From the NCBI GenBank assembly GCA_963210345.1, contig OY723411.1, positions 55,570,499-55,634,498 of the forward strand: DNA of 64,000 nt, given 5' to 3'. The notes beneath the pieces were generated by a model, which saw only the letters and a list, made by a program, of their open reading frames with translations, searched no databases and was not told where the DNA came from. The position numbers and the translations under genes were made by a program. Positions 12,638 through 25,717 of this stretch are shown here, piece after piece. Origin of the DNA: Inga oerstediana. Lineage: Eukaryota; Streptophyta; Magnoliopsida; Fabales; Fabaceae. The stretch's first letter is position 1, and every line of letters starts with the position of its first letter.

Positions 12638-12864
12638 ATAATTGAAAAAAAAAATGTTAAGACATCATGCAGATTTCCTAGTGAAAGAGGAGTCTAATAA
12701 GTTTCTGTTTTTTTATACTAAAAAATGATGGATAAATGGGCACACCACTCTAAAAAATAGAGCGGAATATGATTTTTTCCCCTCCTATTAGGTCGACTCT
12801 AATATCGATTCCTCATTCTTTGGGCTGGGGTCCTGGGGCCTAGTGAGCTTCCGTTGGACCAAAC

Positions 12865-13161
12865 TTTTTTTTTTTTTATGGTTTATGCAATGGACCATTT
12901 TTGGCCTTCGGTGCATCCACCTTCCAGGTATCCGGCGTTAACCTGAAGGCCAATGCCGGATTTTACCGACATGGGCCCCCGACAACCGACTAGTCCTGGC
13001 GCCCCCAATCTGATCGGCCCGACAGGAATTCACCTCTTTGAGGCGCCGCAGGGGAGAGAGCTCCTAACGGAAATTCTCTACACCTTCCGTTTCCTGGGAT
13101 CGAACCTAGAAACGGATTGATGTGGCGCAGATGCCTACCCATCTGCGCCAACTTCCGTTGG
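12865..13161 (-). mobile_element. tRNA-derived SINE
   Basis: Read on the minus strand, a GC-rich head of about 280 bp contains a perfect Pol III B box GGTTCGATCCC (13096-13106) and ends in an A-tail (T run 12865-12877). It is flanked by a perfect 15-bp direct repeat TCCGTTGGACCAAAC (12850-12864, 13162-13176), as left by LINE-mediated insertion. Composition is clearly unlike the neighbouring AT-rich DNA. Confidence 0.75.
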
Positions 13162-13353
13162 TCCGTTGGACCAAACCTTGATGGATAGAGGAGATAAATA
13201 AGTTAGGAAAAGGTGAGTGGAGCTCCTGCGTTAGTATAACGGGTGCCCTATGAATTACTATAATTTAAAAGGCTCATCCAATCTGGGCGTCCGTAGTAGG
13301 CTGAGTCGGTGGAGTGAGCATATGTGAGCATTATCTTGGTGCCCATATTATTA

Positions 13354-13354
13354 G

Positions 13355-13392
<38 letters not shown>
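13354..13392. repeat. (TC)n(TA)n compound microsatellite
   Basis: About 20 bp of TC repeats run directly into about 19 bp of TA repeats. No gene in 13177-14199. Confidence 0.9.
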
Positions 13393-14199
13393 GAGGTGCT
13401 GCTTATCTTGGAAGGAGAATGGTCAACCGAGGATTCCATGCTTTGATCGCTCCGGATAGTGTCCATCTCCTTGGTATTACCTTCGCTTTTTAATATAAAT
13501 TTCAGGTAATATTTTTTAGAGATTAAAAAAATTAAATAAGTTATATTAAATTATTTATATTTATTATTTTTCAAGTTAAATAAGTTATGTAATCATAATA
13601 TATGTTGTATGTTATTAGATTATATATCAGTTTACAAGTTAAACAAATTAGTTTGAAAAAAAAAAAGATAAATATAAATATTATAATATAAATTATTTAA
13701 CTTCCTTAGTCTCTGAAAAAAAATAAACAACTCTTATGTTAAAGAATATATATTGAGATATGGGTATATATGCTGTTCTACGATTCTATCACACACACAT
13801 ATTTGCGTCTATGATTCATTCTGTCAATCTTACGAGGGAGATCCAATCGCCCCACAAGCAATGTTATCATTGGCCAAAAAATGTTGCTTTCTTTCTTCCC
13901 ACCAAATAAACGTTACGTTCAACTCATTTTATTCAAATTTATCACTTTACATAGACGCTTCATATAACTTCCATAGTTTTTATGGTAAAAAAATTCCATA
14001 ACTTCCACAAACACCTCACTTTTATTTTAATTGCATCAATTTGAGCCAAAAAAATGCAACCATCAAAATATTGGTAAATATACCACCCTAGTCTTTATTA
14101 CAAGTCATTTGTAAGAAAAATGTTTGACACTAAATATAAGTCACTCATAAGTCATTTAACGATTGATTTCCAATTTTATCCTTATTTAATTCTCGTTGG

Positions 14200-14366
14200 A
14201 AAGGATGAGCATTAACGTAGCAGTAAGATTTTTATCATGTGACCTGTAGATTACGAGTTCAAATATTAGAAATAATCTTTTCGCTTGTGAAGATAAGACT
14301 GCATACCCCTATCCTTTCACCGACCTTATTTGGTGAAAGCATTGTACAATGAGCCGTCTTTTTTAA
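14200..14366 (+). mobile_element. Degenerate tRNA-derived SINE
   Basis: The layout matches the common dicot SINE type whose consensus I recall. It starts GGATGAGCATTAACGTAGCA with an A-box-like GTAGCAGTAAG, has a decayed B box around CGAGTTCAAAT (about 14254-14264), then CTTGTGAAGATAAGACTGCA, GAGCC and a terminal T run. Heavily mutated, so old. Confidence 0.55.
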
Positions 14367-14882
14367 CTCCCCTTGGAAAAGGAGAAAGAGAAGATAGATA
14401 TGAAAATGATTTGTAAACAAACAGAGAAGATAGAGAAACTCTAATAACAAGAAGAATGGTAGGTATTTGGATCCTAGGCCACAACAGAAGCCAATGCTCC
14501 CACATCAGTCTCGTGATTATGGGTTTCACCCACACAAAAACAAGAAGTAAAAGAGGAGATTCTTTAGGAGGGTTACCCTATCACCCTATTTAAACCTGGT
14601 AATATTCGAAATGAGACCTAATTGTAAGACATATTAAATACCGCATCAATAAGAAGTGAAGAGGAAATCATCCTCTTTTGGTACACATCAACATTCCCCG
14701 GCCGCATGATTCTTTTCTGCTACTTGCACTACCATATCATCGGGATTTGAGTTAAATTTTATTCCTTTGTGCATGTTTGAATATGTATATATAGGGTCCC
14801 AAGTGATATCTTTTGTGCGTACAAAATTTTTTCACACTAACTAAATACAATGATTCCAGTCATGAACCTGCATATACAAACA

Positions 14883-17170
14883 CTATAGATCTCTTCTGCA
14901 CATTGGGCAAGAACCATGCCTGAACAGCCACTTGTCTATACAAGGTAGGTGAAACAAGTGATGACAATGAGGCAATCTTCTAGCTGTCTCTCCAAGCTGA
15001 AAGTCCTGCATGTTCACAATATGATTTTCAAAATAAAGAAGATGAATCAAAACTCTTTACAATATAAAAATTAAATATTTAGAATGGACAGCCATTACAT
15101 TGCAATGGTATATTTAAACGTTTTCTGAAAAATAAGGAAGTCAAGGAAACAAAATAAGTTTTGTTCAGAAACACAGTTAACTGATTTCATCCCATGGATT
15201 AGTAATATACAGTAATGAACGGTGCCAACTCATCTTTTACACACACACATTTGCGAGCGCGTGAGGGGTAGCAGTGAAAGCAAACCTGGAGGCAAACTGA
15301 ACAGGAAACTCTTTCACCACAAGCATCAACATTGTCGTCACCTGTGATAGTTATTATTGGAATTTTTTCAACTAAATCTCCTGATAAACCTTTGGAACCT
15401 CCAGTGTCAAAGAGGTTTTGAATCTCATCAAAGCTTGCTTCAACAGCACCCATCTGACAAGGATGGGGAAATGTGTAGATAAGAAGAATTACCAGAGAAA
15501 ATTTCATTCTTAACACTACAAAATTATGAAGCAACCATACTTCAAAAAAAGAGATATATTGTGTCTAATATTCAAATACTCGTCAGACAAGGCATATCAC
15601 ACTTCAAATTTGATTTGCACCCCATTAAGGTGGAGAATAACCCCAAAAAAGTTAGCCAGGTGGAAGAACCAGCCTAATTAACTATTTCATAAAAACTTTT
15701 CATATTACTCAATGATATGATACTAGGTTATCCCATCCCATATTATCTTGGTCCCCACCAAATGGTCGCTTTAGGGTGTGTTTGGCTCAATGGAACACGG
15801 CCCGGGGGAGAATCTAGTCCATTGGGAGAAAGGTTCCAACTAAGGCCTATAAGCTCTTTTTCCATCCAAGAATTTTAATCAGATCTTTGTTTTCAGAAAT
15901 AATAAAGGAGTTCCATCAAAATTACGGATCAATGATATAACTTGGGGTATGACAGCATTCATGTTGAATTATCTTGTATATAGATGTGTCTGTCCTTAGC
16001 GTAAAATGGACTTCAAACACGGCAAAATTACCTGGCTTTGGACAGCACTTAGCATGGCTGGACCTATCCTCTCACGGACAAGTCTCCCACTCAGTAGGCT
16101 AGTAATAACGTCAATCTGCATATGTAACCCAAAAGATTATGCAAATGAGAACGAAACTGATGTTAAAATACCAGCACAGGCTTCTAAATCAACAGAAGAT
16201 ATCTCTTCATGTTTGACAAGAGGGTTAAGAAGTTGAGTTACTCACCAAGTACAAGAGACAACCAATCCCAGATTCGTCGGTTTGCCAAAGAACAAGAGAA
16301 GATTCAAACACTTCAAGGGAAAATACAGCTCCTGATATGGCTCCCACCGCAGCTCCTCTAATGAAGCCACTCTCTGTCTCTTGGCCTATCAACGCTCCAG
16401 TCATAGCTCCCAACAACGTTCCCACTGTCAACAAAGAAAAAAAAAAATCATTACCTTATTCAATTTGCAAGGATACAGGTATCACATGCTGACACAAATA
16501 CAGCAGATTTTGCGAATTTTAAAATTTCAGTACATGGGTGTGAGATATAAATATACATATAACAATCATCATGTGAAAAATGAACAATATAAAAAATTGA
16601 GTTTTAAACAAGCATTTCGAGTGTAAAATTGAGCAAAATAATTGGCCTTTGACGATTTCGAACAGATGCACATGTCACAGAAACAGAGGCATTAGATTAT
16701 TGGCCTGGGAAGAATCACAATTTTGGATGAATTTGAACATGGAAATAATACAAATACAACAAAACAAAAGCGAACATATGCCAATCTATGCCATAGACAA
16801 ATGGCACACCAGGTTTCACTGTTCACTGAAAGTGGATTTCTGATTTGTACGAAAACACCGGATTCATTTAACCCCTATGAAGAAACGCAAAACCCCAAAA
16901 ACATGTCTAGGGTTAAAACGAACGGAAGAAGCAGAAGCAGATTGAGAATTCGGCGAAATGTCCGAGGAAAACACACAATAATGCTATCAAAAGAAAGAAA
17001 TGAATCGAATTCGAACCTAATGCAAAGCAGAAGGTCAAGATCGCAGAGAAGATGTTCCCGACGATGGCAGAAAACGCGAGGCTGCTAATCTGTCTCACCC
17101 TTTCAACGCAATTCCGCAACGAAAACAACACAGAGAGAGGCAAAGGACATGGATCTGCCAGAAAATCCAT
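14883..17170 (-). CDS. NIP1: NIP1/NIP2-like membrane RING-H2 E3 ubiquitin ligase
   Basis: Five exons encode 235 residues: 17170-17017, 16424-16246, 16115-16032, 15453-15286, 15005-14883, all GT-AG and in frame. It resembles Arabidopsis NIP1/NIP2 (NEP-interacting proteins, in the literature thylakoid-membrane anchors of a plastid RNA polymerase) almost end to end. An N-terminal hydrophobic stretch (FSAIVGNIFSAILTFCFAL) and glycine-rich hydrophobic segments (VGTLLGAMTGALIG, then GAAVGAISGAVFS) suggest two or more membrane passes. A conserved FDTGGSKGLSGDLVEKIP segment follows. The RING-H2 finger straddles exons 4 and 5: CSVC, then PHCHHLFHLPC and CPMC, a complete C3H2C3 set, ending CRRDL. E3 activity is inferred from the finger. 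It sits between the P4H and LARP genes, the Arabidopsis order. Confidence 0.9.
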
Positions 17171-17630
17171 GTGGGTAGCTTAGAAATGACACGGATTGGA
17201 AGCTCAGATTAGGGAAGAAGTCAGGGACTTTGGTTTACGAGAGAATTAAAGTCACTGAGCGAAGGTTATAGCTCAAGAGTGTGTGGAAGGAAAGTAGGAA
17301 ACTGCCATCAACTAACTCGCATTTAAAGCATGGCTTACCGAATCACACATTCACACTATTCACAATTGCACTGAAAACAGATCGAGCAGCTAGTCCTACT
17401 CGCCAGCCTTCGTCGGTAAAATCAATACAAATTAGTTAAAAGTTGATAGAAGTCTAGCCAGAAAATTGATAGACAATTACTCGTCCGTCATTTTTCTTTA
17501 ACGTGGTTATATGAAATGAAATAAAATAATAAACATGTGAGATTTCCCCGTCGCGATGGTGGATATATGATTGTTATACTCATGAGTTGGACTTTACAAG
17601 TTTATAGGTTTTACGTTTCTTATTTAGTGT

Positions 17631-17775
17631 GCGTTTAGAATGGCTTATTTTTGTCCAAAACGTGCTTATAATTCGTGATTCACGGTATACGAGGTAAGTA
17701 TGTGAGAGGAGTTTTTTCTCGGCTTGCGTAATAAGTGCGTTTTGACTGTTCAAAACGCTATCTCAAACACACAAA
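17631..17775 (-). repeat. Dispersed short repeat family, inverted copy
   Basis: The reverse complement carries the core ACTCCTCTCACATACTTACC plus TCGTATACC and TTATTACG, shared with 1890-2062. Bordered by GTGTGCGTTTAGAATGG and ATCTCAAACACAC, i.e. decayed inverted ends. The rest of 17300-19100 is AT-rich with no gene seen. Confidence 0.5.
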
Positions 17776-19129
17776 ATCATGTTAAGTCATTCTTAAACTT
17801 ATACTACTTGTAAATTCAGCTAAACTCATGAGTTTACACATCAAATTTATCATTTTTATGTTTGTAATTAATACCAATTTGTTTGATTTGATCATGTTTA
17901 GTGACTTTGTATGTGAATTTTAAAAAAATTTCTTTATTGGGTGAGATAGATTATGAATGTTAATGGATTTAATTTCAATTATTTAAATTTAAAATATATT
18001 TAAATCAAGTTTTTGTTATTTTTTTTATATTTTAATTATTTAATTATATATTATTAATACCTATTTATTGATAAAAATAAATATTTAAGAATTTACGATT
18101 CAAGTTCACGAAGTTTACATTATTGCTACGAATTTACTTAAACTTATAAGTTTAACAACATGATATATTACAAATAAGTTAAACAATAAATGAATAAGAT
18201 TCCTTCAGTATTAGTAATAACATAGTAAAAAAAACTTTTTTTTTTTGTAAAAAATACAAGTAAATAAAACTCGTAGTTTAAAGTAAACTTTTAATTCAAT
18301 CTTATTATTATTCATAAATCAGTGGTTTTTGTAACAAAAAAATCATTGCTTTCATACAAAATTTATATAATGATCACTATAAAGTTCTTACTAAGATATA
18401 CTATTTTTTACAAGTTGCCAATATTATGATTAGTCATTTTCTATACTATTTATAATACAATAGGAAACAGGTCAAATTTTAAATAAAAAAAATATTGACG
18501 TATTACAAGTTATTCCAGTGACACTAATTTTTAGATAAATTGCATAACTTATGAAATGAAGTAAATTGGCAAGGGAATTAAATAAATTGCTACTTTGGAT
18601 TTTTTGTCAGGTTCATTGTCTAATAAAAGCTGTTCATGTAAATACATTTGTGGATAAAAGGTGCATGCATCTCCCTTCATCCAAATGAACAGTTTTAATG
18701 AATGTCTTTTTTGTGTCTGGTAATTTTAGTAGGTGTTTATGGATAATCATAGATAGCAAAATGTGAAGTGTGTAGTTTGTTCAGTGAACAAATAACAAGT
18801 GAGATTCATTTTCATTGATTTGTTCAATGAACAAAGATTTGATGCATTATCTTCAGGTTCAATGGATATAGAACCTTTTTTTTTTTTTTTGCCAACAATT
18901 AAATGTACATGATAACATTTTTGTTTTTTGCCCAAAATGTACATGATGATAACATACATGTACAGTGGACAAAGAAATTCAATAAAGTGACCTTCATTTT
19001 TAAACGAATTATGATCACAATTTCAAATATTTTGGTTGTCGGGACCAAACTTAAAAATGTCTAGGCAATTAAGACCCCTCATTTGGGATAATAATGAGAA
19101 ACAATATTGAAATTGGGCAACTGGAGTCA

Positions 19130-19262
19130 GAACCGTTTGGCTTAACTAACAATAGACACCTCCTTAAGTATAGATAATTAGATTACGTATTCGATCCTAT
19201 GTGATATGATGAGCCGATGAGTTCCTTTTCTTGGGTGAAGAATTAAAAAAAAAAAAAAAAGA
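19130..19262 (+). mobile_element. Possible SINE remnant
   Basis: A B-box-like GTATTCGATCC (near 19187) precedes a 16-bp A run (19246-19261). The A box is weak and I find no direct repeats, so this is tentative. Confidence 0.3.
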
Positions 19263-19287
19263 ATAAGGCTAGAGAGAGTGTGGGATA

Positions 19288-19422
19288 GCTTATTTTTTTA
19301 GCAATAAGTGTTTATTACGTAAGTCGAAATAAAACCCCTCTTATATATTTTATCTTGTATACTGTAAATCACAATTTATAGATACCTATAAGTCGAAAAT
19401 AAATTATCCTAAACAAACACTA
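19288..19422 (+). repeat. Dispersed short repeat family, copy
   Basis: Contains TTATTACGTAAGTCGAAATA, then AAACCCCTCTTATATA, and ends TATCCTAAACAAACAC. Same family as 1890-2062. Confidence 0.5.
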
Positions 19423-20543
19423 AAATAGTCCTGTTTGAAACACTTAGATACACCGAAACAAGACCATTTCTATGCGATACCCATGTTTCACATTGCAAAA
19501 GTTGGCACGTCAACTGATGTAACTGATCAATTGTAAAAGCTTGGGCCTACAGTATAATTAGAGAGATGGCCTAAAAATACACCTAATTAGAGGAAAAATA
19601 CATAACATAATCATTTCTTAGAAACCAAGAAGATTTTTAATTTTGAAATTTCTCTCAATAGTTTAAGAACTTCAAAATTCTTTATTTAATATCCTATTGT
19701 TTACTACTCGGCGTTCTAAGTGTTATAATTTAAATATAGTTTATTACAATTAAATATATAAAAATTTAGAGTCTTGCGGGAAAATTAATTACTCTCGCTA
19801 ATCGCGTTTGAGAGAGTGTTTGTTGGGTCAGAAATTAAAATTTAACATTGGACGGGATCCTCTTGATTCTTCATTCTATTAAAATTAATCTTTTTAAACG
19901 AAGCATACAAGTTAGTTCAATTTTACTTAACCAAAATCATAGGTATTGAATTCACGAGTTTTGCAGCTATACATACCTAATTTTATCTAAGATGTGAGGT
20001 TTCTTTTTATTAACTTGACCCCCAACAATATACATAATTTAAAGAACGTTAGTTCACAGTCTAACTTTTAGAGAAAACATGGGCTATCAAGATATTTATT
20101 TCATCTTATGAACAAGCTTACGAGGACGATTCGGTTGCAATTTGAAAAAAGTAAAAACCAGCAGGGACACATTGAAGAAAACTCAAGTTAGAAAGCAGAT
20201 ATAATCATCTTACATATTATCTCGTACATTTTTTCCTCAGCCTCAGTAATGCAAGATTAACAAATACGTTAAACTTTTATTATGATATTTGCTAATATAA
20301 ATGACACAAAGAAAAATGAGGGGAGAAAACAAAGAGCTTGTCAAGCCATACAATCAAAATTACGAAATGTCGCATGATGCTGTGAGGTATTAATAATATT
20401 TCCTTCAGAGACTTGGAGGGAATCATCGTCAAGTCCTTGATCAGGCTCTCAAATGGTACGACATTGGCGCAAATAATTCAAAAGCCTGAAAACGAAATCA
20501 TTTTGTGAGAATGTGAGGGGGGAAACAACGGTTAGCAAATTAA

Positions 20544-20770
20544 TATTCCCTCATCTCATGTCCTTAGAAGACATATTTCCCTAACTTGATTAAATTAAGG
20601 AAGTTAGTTAATATGATATATGTTTTATAAAACACCTTAGTTTTCTTCCTTAATTTTGTCTTTTCCTCTCCTCCTTTGATTATTGTTGAGAGAACCATTA
20701 ATATTGGTAAATTAAGAAATGATTGACAAATATGAAAAATAGGTATTATATTTAAGATTAAGATCAACTT
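20544..20770. mobile_element. Decayed Stowaway-like MITE
   Basis: Starts TATTCCCTCATCTCATGTCC and shares its interior (GATTAAATTAAGGAAGTTAG, then TTTGATTATTGTTGAGAGA) with 52082-52280 and, less closely, 741-1008. The right end is eroded. Confidence 0.45.
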
Positions 20771-21205
20771 CTCAAATTTATACTAATGTTATTTTTATTT
20801 TTAAAACCACTACAAATTTCCCATTAGCTAAAATTATGTAGAATTTACCTCTATTTTTAAAACTTAAAACCTACAGATCAGAGTAAATCACAGAAAGCAC
20901 AAACTTTGCTCGAGTTCAAAAGAACAGCTGGGCAGGATCAGGATGGGAAGGAAACACGTTCAAGTGTTTCAGCTCTAGATCTGTTGTTCTTGGGAAAAAA
21001 ACCGCACAAGAGAAAAAATGCACACAGCTTAAACCTATATCCAGACTTCAATCCATCAATTTCAGAAAATAATGTTCATGGATCGATGACTAATATTTAG
21101 GACCAAAATAAACTTCTTATCTAGCTTCTATATGTAGAACCAGAGGTAGTAATATTTTTCAAAAGCACAAGGGTAATGGGACAATTACCTTACAGCAATT
21201 TATTT

Positions 21206-23801
21206 TTAAACTTTGTATTCATTGACACGCATCCATTTGGTACTTGACCACTTGTTGCCCTTGATTACTGGGCAACCTCCTGAAGATGATCAACAGTTAA
21301 TCTAATTAGTTAATCTCCTCTAAAGGTGAATGCTGTAAGCACATCAAGCAGCTCAATAATAAAAGTATGGTATCTTACCGTGTAAACTTGAAGGATCTAA
21401 AGATGCATCAGGCCTCATGCTCCAGAAAAGTAAAGCGTCTCCCTGCTTTGGCTTAATCGAAAGTCCTTTCTTTCCACATTCAGAAAGCTCATTCCACCAT
21501 GGCACAGAGCTGAAATTTCCCTTTGCAGATGGGAACACTGTCTCACCCCCTTCTTCAACATCTGTACTGTATCATTAAATACAAGAATAAAACAAAATGA
21601 ACCTACTCATATCCAAAGGAACCGAGAAGAGAAAGGTGAGAATAATCAAGAGGGCACTTGGTGTCACTTACAGGTACATCAGCATAGTTGCTATACGCTG
21701 CCCACCATTCTTGGTGTTAAATTCATCTTGAAAGTAGTCATAGTGAGGCTCATACTTCTGTCCAACTTCATAGTGGAGAACTTGAAGTCCTTCACCATGC
21801 TCTGTATGTTGTGAGACACAGTTTATATAGCGGTTTTGGAAGTATGTGAATGGGATGAATAACTATTTACTATCTTTATTACGAAAAAAAAAAACTATTT
21901 ACTATCTAATCTAAATATAACAAACGAGAAATCCAGAAGGTGGAGGTAATTATAAATATTTCTATCATGGCCATCAGATGGAAATAATTCTTTTCATGAG
22001 TACAAACAGAGTCAAGTTAACCACAATAGCAGTGTCCATAACTAATGGCACTAATTCAAGATCCCTCAATGGAAGAAATATTTTGCATTATTAAACATAT
22101 TAATTGCAAAAAATAATATGGATGCGAATGATTGATGTTTTCTAAAAGAAATCATTTCTCCGATATCTTTATTGTTTTTCATTTCAGAACACAAACAAAA
22201 ACACAAAAATGTACAACGGTTCACCAACAGGATCATGGTTTAGATATACAACTTCACTTACACAAAAATACTAATCTGCATATATATACATCTCATACTA
22301 ATTAAATGTCCTAATAACAAGCTAAATACTAGTTTGAATTCAAGAGGCCTAAAGTACTTACCTACAGGTATAAAAGTAAAATCAGCAATTCTTTTCTCAA
22401 TGTTCCTCACAATCTTATCACGTCCTCTGGCCAGAAATGTTCCAGAACTTGTACGTACTCTATGTCAAAGTAGTATGGACAGGTAAAAGATTCAGTCAAG
22501 AAAGGGGCAAGTGCATCTAAATAAAGCAAGTCATTATTTATTTTCTTTTTTATATGAAATAAGCCATATTTATTTTCAATAAATTCACATGACACCAGAT
22601 AGACAAGGATGGAGGAATAACCAAACCTGCTGTCTTTACTCTTTCCAGTTTCACTATCAACAACTGATGACTTATGCATATGTGGCTGGGCTATGTTGAT
22701 CAGATATTCACATTCCTCCTTTGTCTGCTCAGATTAATCAGTTCAACTTTAGTATTTGGAAAGTGGAGACCACAAACTATAACATATGAACGCTCCAGCA
22801 GAGCATGAACCTTAACCAAGAGTTTGATGCATTGCAATAGTAAAATTGTAATTATAAGACGGCTTAGCCAATGAAAATATAGAAACACAAGTTGCCAATT
22901 TGGTGAAATCAGAAGCATCAAGCCATGCAGTATCCAAACCATCCCCAATATTGTTTTTTCCTTTGAGACAACCTAGAAGCCGTTGATGTACTCAATCATT
23001 TTCATAACATGCACTAATATTACAAAATATTAGGCGTTTCTTCTTTCTAAGAGATCATGACAATAATTCAGATAAAATTTTCAAATTTACAAAACAGCAT
23101 CCTTTTTTAGAAACATTTCATAAATCTAGAGATGGAATTGTTAGAGAACCATTTGAATGCATTCCATAAACCTGGTTTGTAAGTGACATCAGCAAACAAA
23201 TTTCCTTCTTTCATTTATCAGACATGCATATGTATTTTGCCAATCAGACAAACTTGAATTTGCAGTGTCCACTGGACGACGGCCCGCGGATCTTCCAAGA
23301 TGAGTATAGACAGAATAGAAAACAGCAAAAAATTAAGAATGCCGAGAGAAAAATAAAATAAAACAGCAAATATTATTTCTTAAACTCACCAGAAAATTAT
23401 GATAAACAAAAGCTCTAGGCTCCCATGATATTATTTCAACCCACTGCTCTCCCCTTCCCTCTTCACCCTCACTTCTGCTATAAATAACAGCGAGAACAGA
23501 AAAATTCAAACCATCTGACAGGGAAAAAAAATCTAAACAGGAAAAAAGAAGAAGACGACAACCAAATCGAATTGAATCATGAATGCGACCTATGGCCATA
23601 CCTGTCGTGAGTGCTACGAATTATGGAGTTAAGATCGTTGGCCTTAGGAAAATCCCGACCACCAGAACTACTGGGAACGGAGAGGATGCCGAGAGAAAGA
23701 AGGATGAGAACGAGCAAAGTGAAGATGACGAGCAAGGTGAGGATGAGCGTGGATGAAGACGATTTCCTAGAAGGAAGGCGTGAGTACCTGGGTTTCACCA
23801 T
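21206..23801 (-). CDS. P4H5: Prolyl 4-hydroxylase, membrane-anchored 2-oxoglutarate/Fe(II) dioxygenase
   Basis: Seven exons encode 290 residues: 23801-23602, 23474-23390, 22724-22627, 22459-22362, 21801-21672, 21566-21379, 21279-21206. The enzyme hydroxylates proline in extensins and arabinogalactan proteins in ER/Golgi, preceding O-glycosylation. A basic Ser-rich N-terminus leads to a single transmembrane segment at about residues 17-42 (type II anchor). Exon 2 carries the family motif ISWEPRAFVYHNFL. Iron ligands are the His and Asp of HYDYFQDEFN and the His of LHGGCPVIKG; the Lys of VIKG binds 2-oxoglutarate. The end WSSTKWMRVNEYKV is typical. Length fits the P4H family from memory. The exon-2 acceptor is a TAGCAG tandem; either AG keeps frame. 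P4H5 is the closest member I recall; orthology with At4g35810 or At2g17720 is inferred from context. Confidence 0.92.
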
Positions 23802-24861
23802 CGTGGATCTCCAGGGATCGAAATCGGAAAGTTGATCTGAAAACTCAATGCAGATCGCAATAAATCGAATCGAATGGAATCAAAAAATATGAACTATACA
23901 CTGTATCTAAGCTCTCACAAGTTCCAGCTTCCTTCTTCAGCAAACTGAACTAAGCTCCAACGAGATGGCCTGCCTTCTCTTGCGTTTCTGTGGATTTGCC
24001 TGAGAATGAGACTGTGGGCTCCTCATTATTATTATTTATTTTACATTTAATGATCACGACTTCGAATCCTCCCAATGTGGACTTTTTTTTTTTGCCAGTC
24101 CCAATGTGGAATTTTTTTTTTTATAGTACGATTTATCAATCAACCACAGGGTTACAATTGCAATCAAGGTTAGCCAAAAGAAATATTAAAATATTATTAA
24201 TATTAAAAATTAGTAATTTAAATTAATATCATGTTATGATAGTGATTGATCAATAATCAATCACTTAAAACGGATTATTTATTAGCGAAAATAAACTTAT
24301 TTTGGCCTATCTTTAGCTGAAAGAACGCTTAAACATCTATATAAGATATTAGTTTTTCTAAAGTCCATAAAAATTAATTTGTTAACCATCAAAGTCATGG
24401 CTTATATTTTTCAAAATTATCATCGATGCTTTTGAAAATTACACTCACTTCTTAAGAAATATATATAAAGAGGAGACTTTGAAGGAAGTTGGAAAGAGAG
24501 CGGTGAAAACCTGTGCAGTAGCAGCCCCCCTCTATCGAAATAAATGAATAAAATTTTAACATGTTATAACTATTTTACCATAAATGTCTATATTTGTGAA
24601 TGGTGATTTAATTTAAATATATATAATATAAATATCTAATTTGTTATATTAGGTATAGGGAGGATAATGCTTGTGTTTACTTCCTAGCAAAATGGAGCTT
24701 GTTCAAGAAGGGGGCGTTCATTTTGACCCAAAAAATTAAAAAAAGAAGGGAGTCCTAGACTTATTAGAGCATAAATAGAGAAATGGGCATAAGCCCTGGC
24801 AGTTTACCAAAAAAAAAATGATAACAATTTAGAAGCCCTGTATGAGTTGATATTTGAGAAG

Positions 24862-24963
24862 TATGTTCACATAAATTGAGATAAAATTTTTCGCATATAC
24901 TTATCTCGTACACCGTAAATTTCATTATAAAAACAACTTCTACCGTTAACCTAAACAGACATT
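24862..24963 (+). repeat. Dispersed short repeat family, copy
   Basis: Contains TTGAGATAAAATTTTTCGCA, then TATACTTATCTCGTACACCG, and ends ACCTAAACAGAC. Same family as 1890-2062. The 24000-26760 spacer otherwise holds two MITEs, a TA run (25029-25053) and no gene. Confidence 0.5.
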
Positions 24964-25474
24964 TAAATATGGCTATCTCCAGACATTGTTTTGAATAGGA
25001 TTATCTCCTATTAAATGATACCTATGCTTAGCAATATATATATATATATATATGGCTATCTTAATGGATTGATTGATAAGCACTCAAATTTGTAAATTAT
25101 TTCAAATGGGAAAAATTTTATAAAATTTATACGAGTATATTCCTTGCTTAGATAAAAAAAAAAAAAAAAAAGACTACAAGATGAAACTTTTGGAATACGG
25201 AGTGAAATGTCAAGGGTACATGGTCAAAACATGTAATTCTCGCTAGAAGCCAGTGCCACCCTCTTGTCGATGCTGGCTGGTTATTATTGAGATAAAACTA
25301 AAATGTAGTTCCATGAGATCAACCGATGCAAACAAATATGGGCAGGGGGTAAAGATAATTTTGGTTGGAAAGATGAACACTGCATTTTAAATGTAATCCT
25401 TAGCATATAAAAAGTTTTAAATCCTTATTTATGACTCTATCTAACTTGATTTGCCTTGAAATTATAGACATTTA

Positions 25475-25717
25475 GGGTCTGTTTGGTATGAGGGATTTGA
25501 AGGGAAAATGATATGAGAGAAAATTTTTACGAGTTAAATTTAAGAAAATTAGAAAAGTGGGGTTATAAAATTTTAATATAGAGAATATGTAAGATAAAAA
25601 AGTAAGAAAAACAAATTTAAAACTTTTAACCCCACTTTTCTTATTTTTTTAAATCCAACTTAAAAAAATTTTTCCTCCATCCACTTTCTCTCCCCTCCCC
25701 TCACACCAAACAAGCCC
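25475..25717. mobile_element. PIF/Harbinger-like (Tourist) MITE
   Basis: A 243-bp AT-rich segment with inverted ends GGGTCTGTTTGGTATGAGGG and CCCTCACACCAAACAAGCCC. It is flanked by TTA on both sides (25472-25474, 25718-25720). TTA duplication and this terminus are typical of PIF/Harbinger MITEs. Confidence 0.7.

Noticed and set aside
16006..17088. Plus-strand frames of 64-121 codons
   Set aside because: Antisense to exons and introns of the RING gene; no domain.
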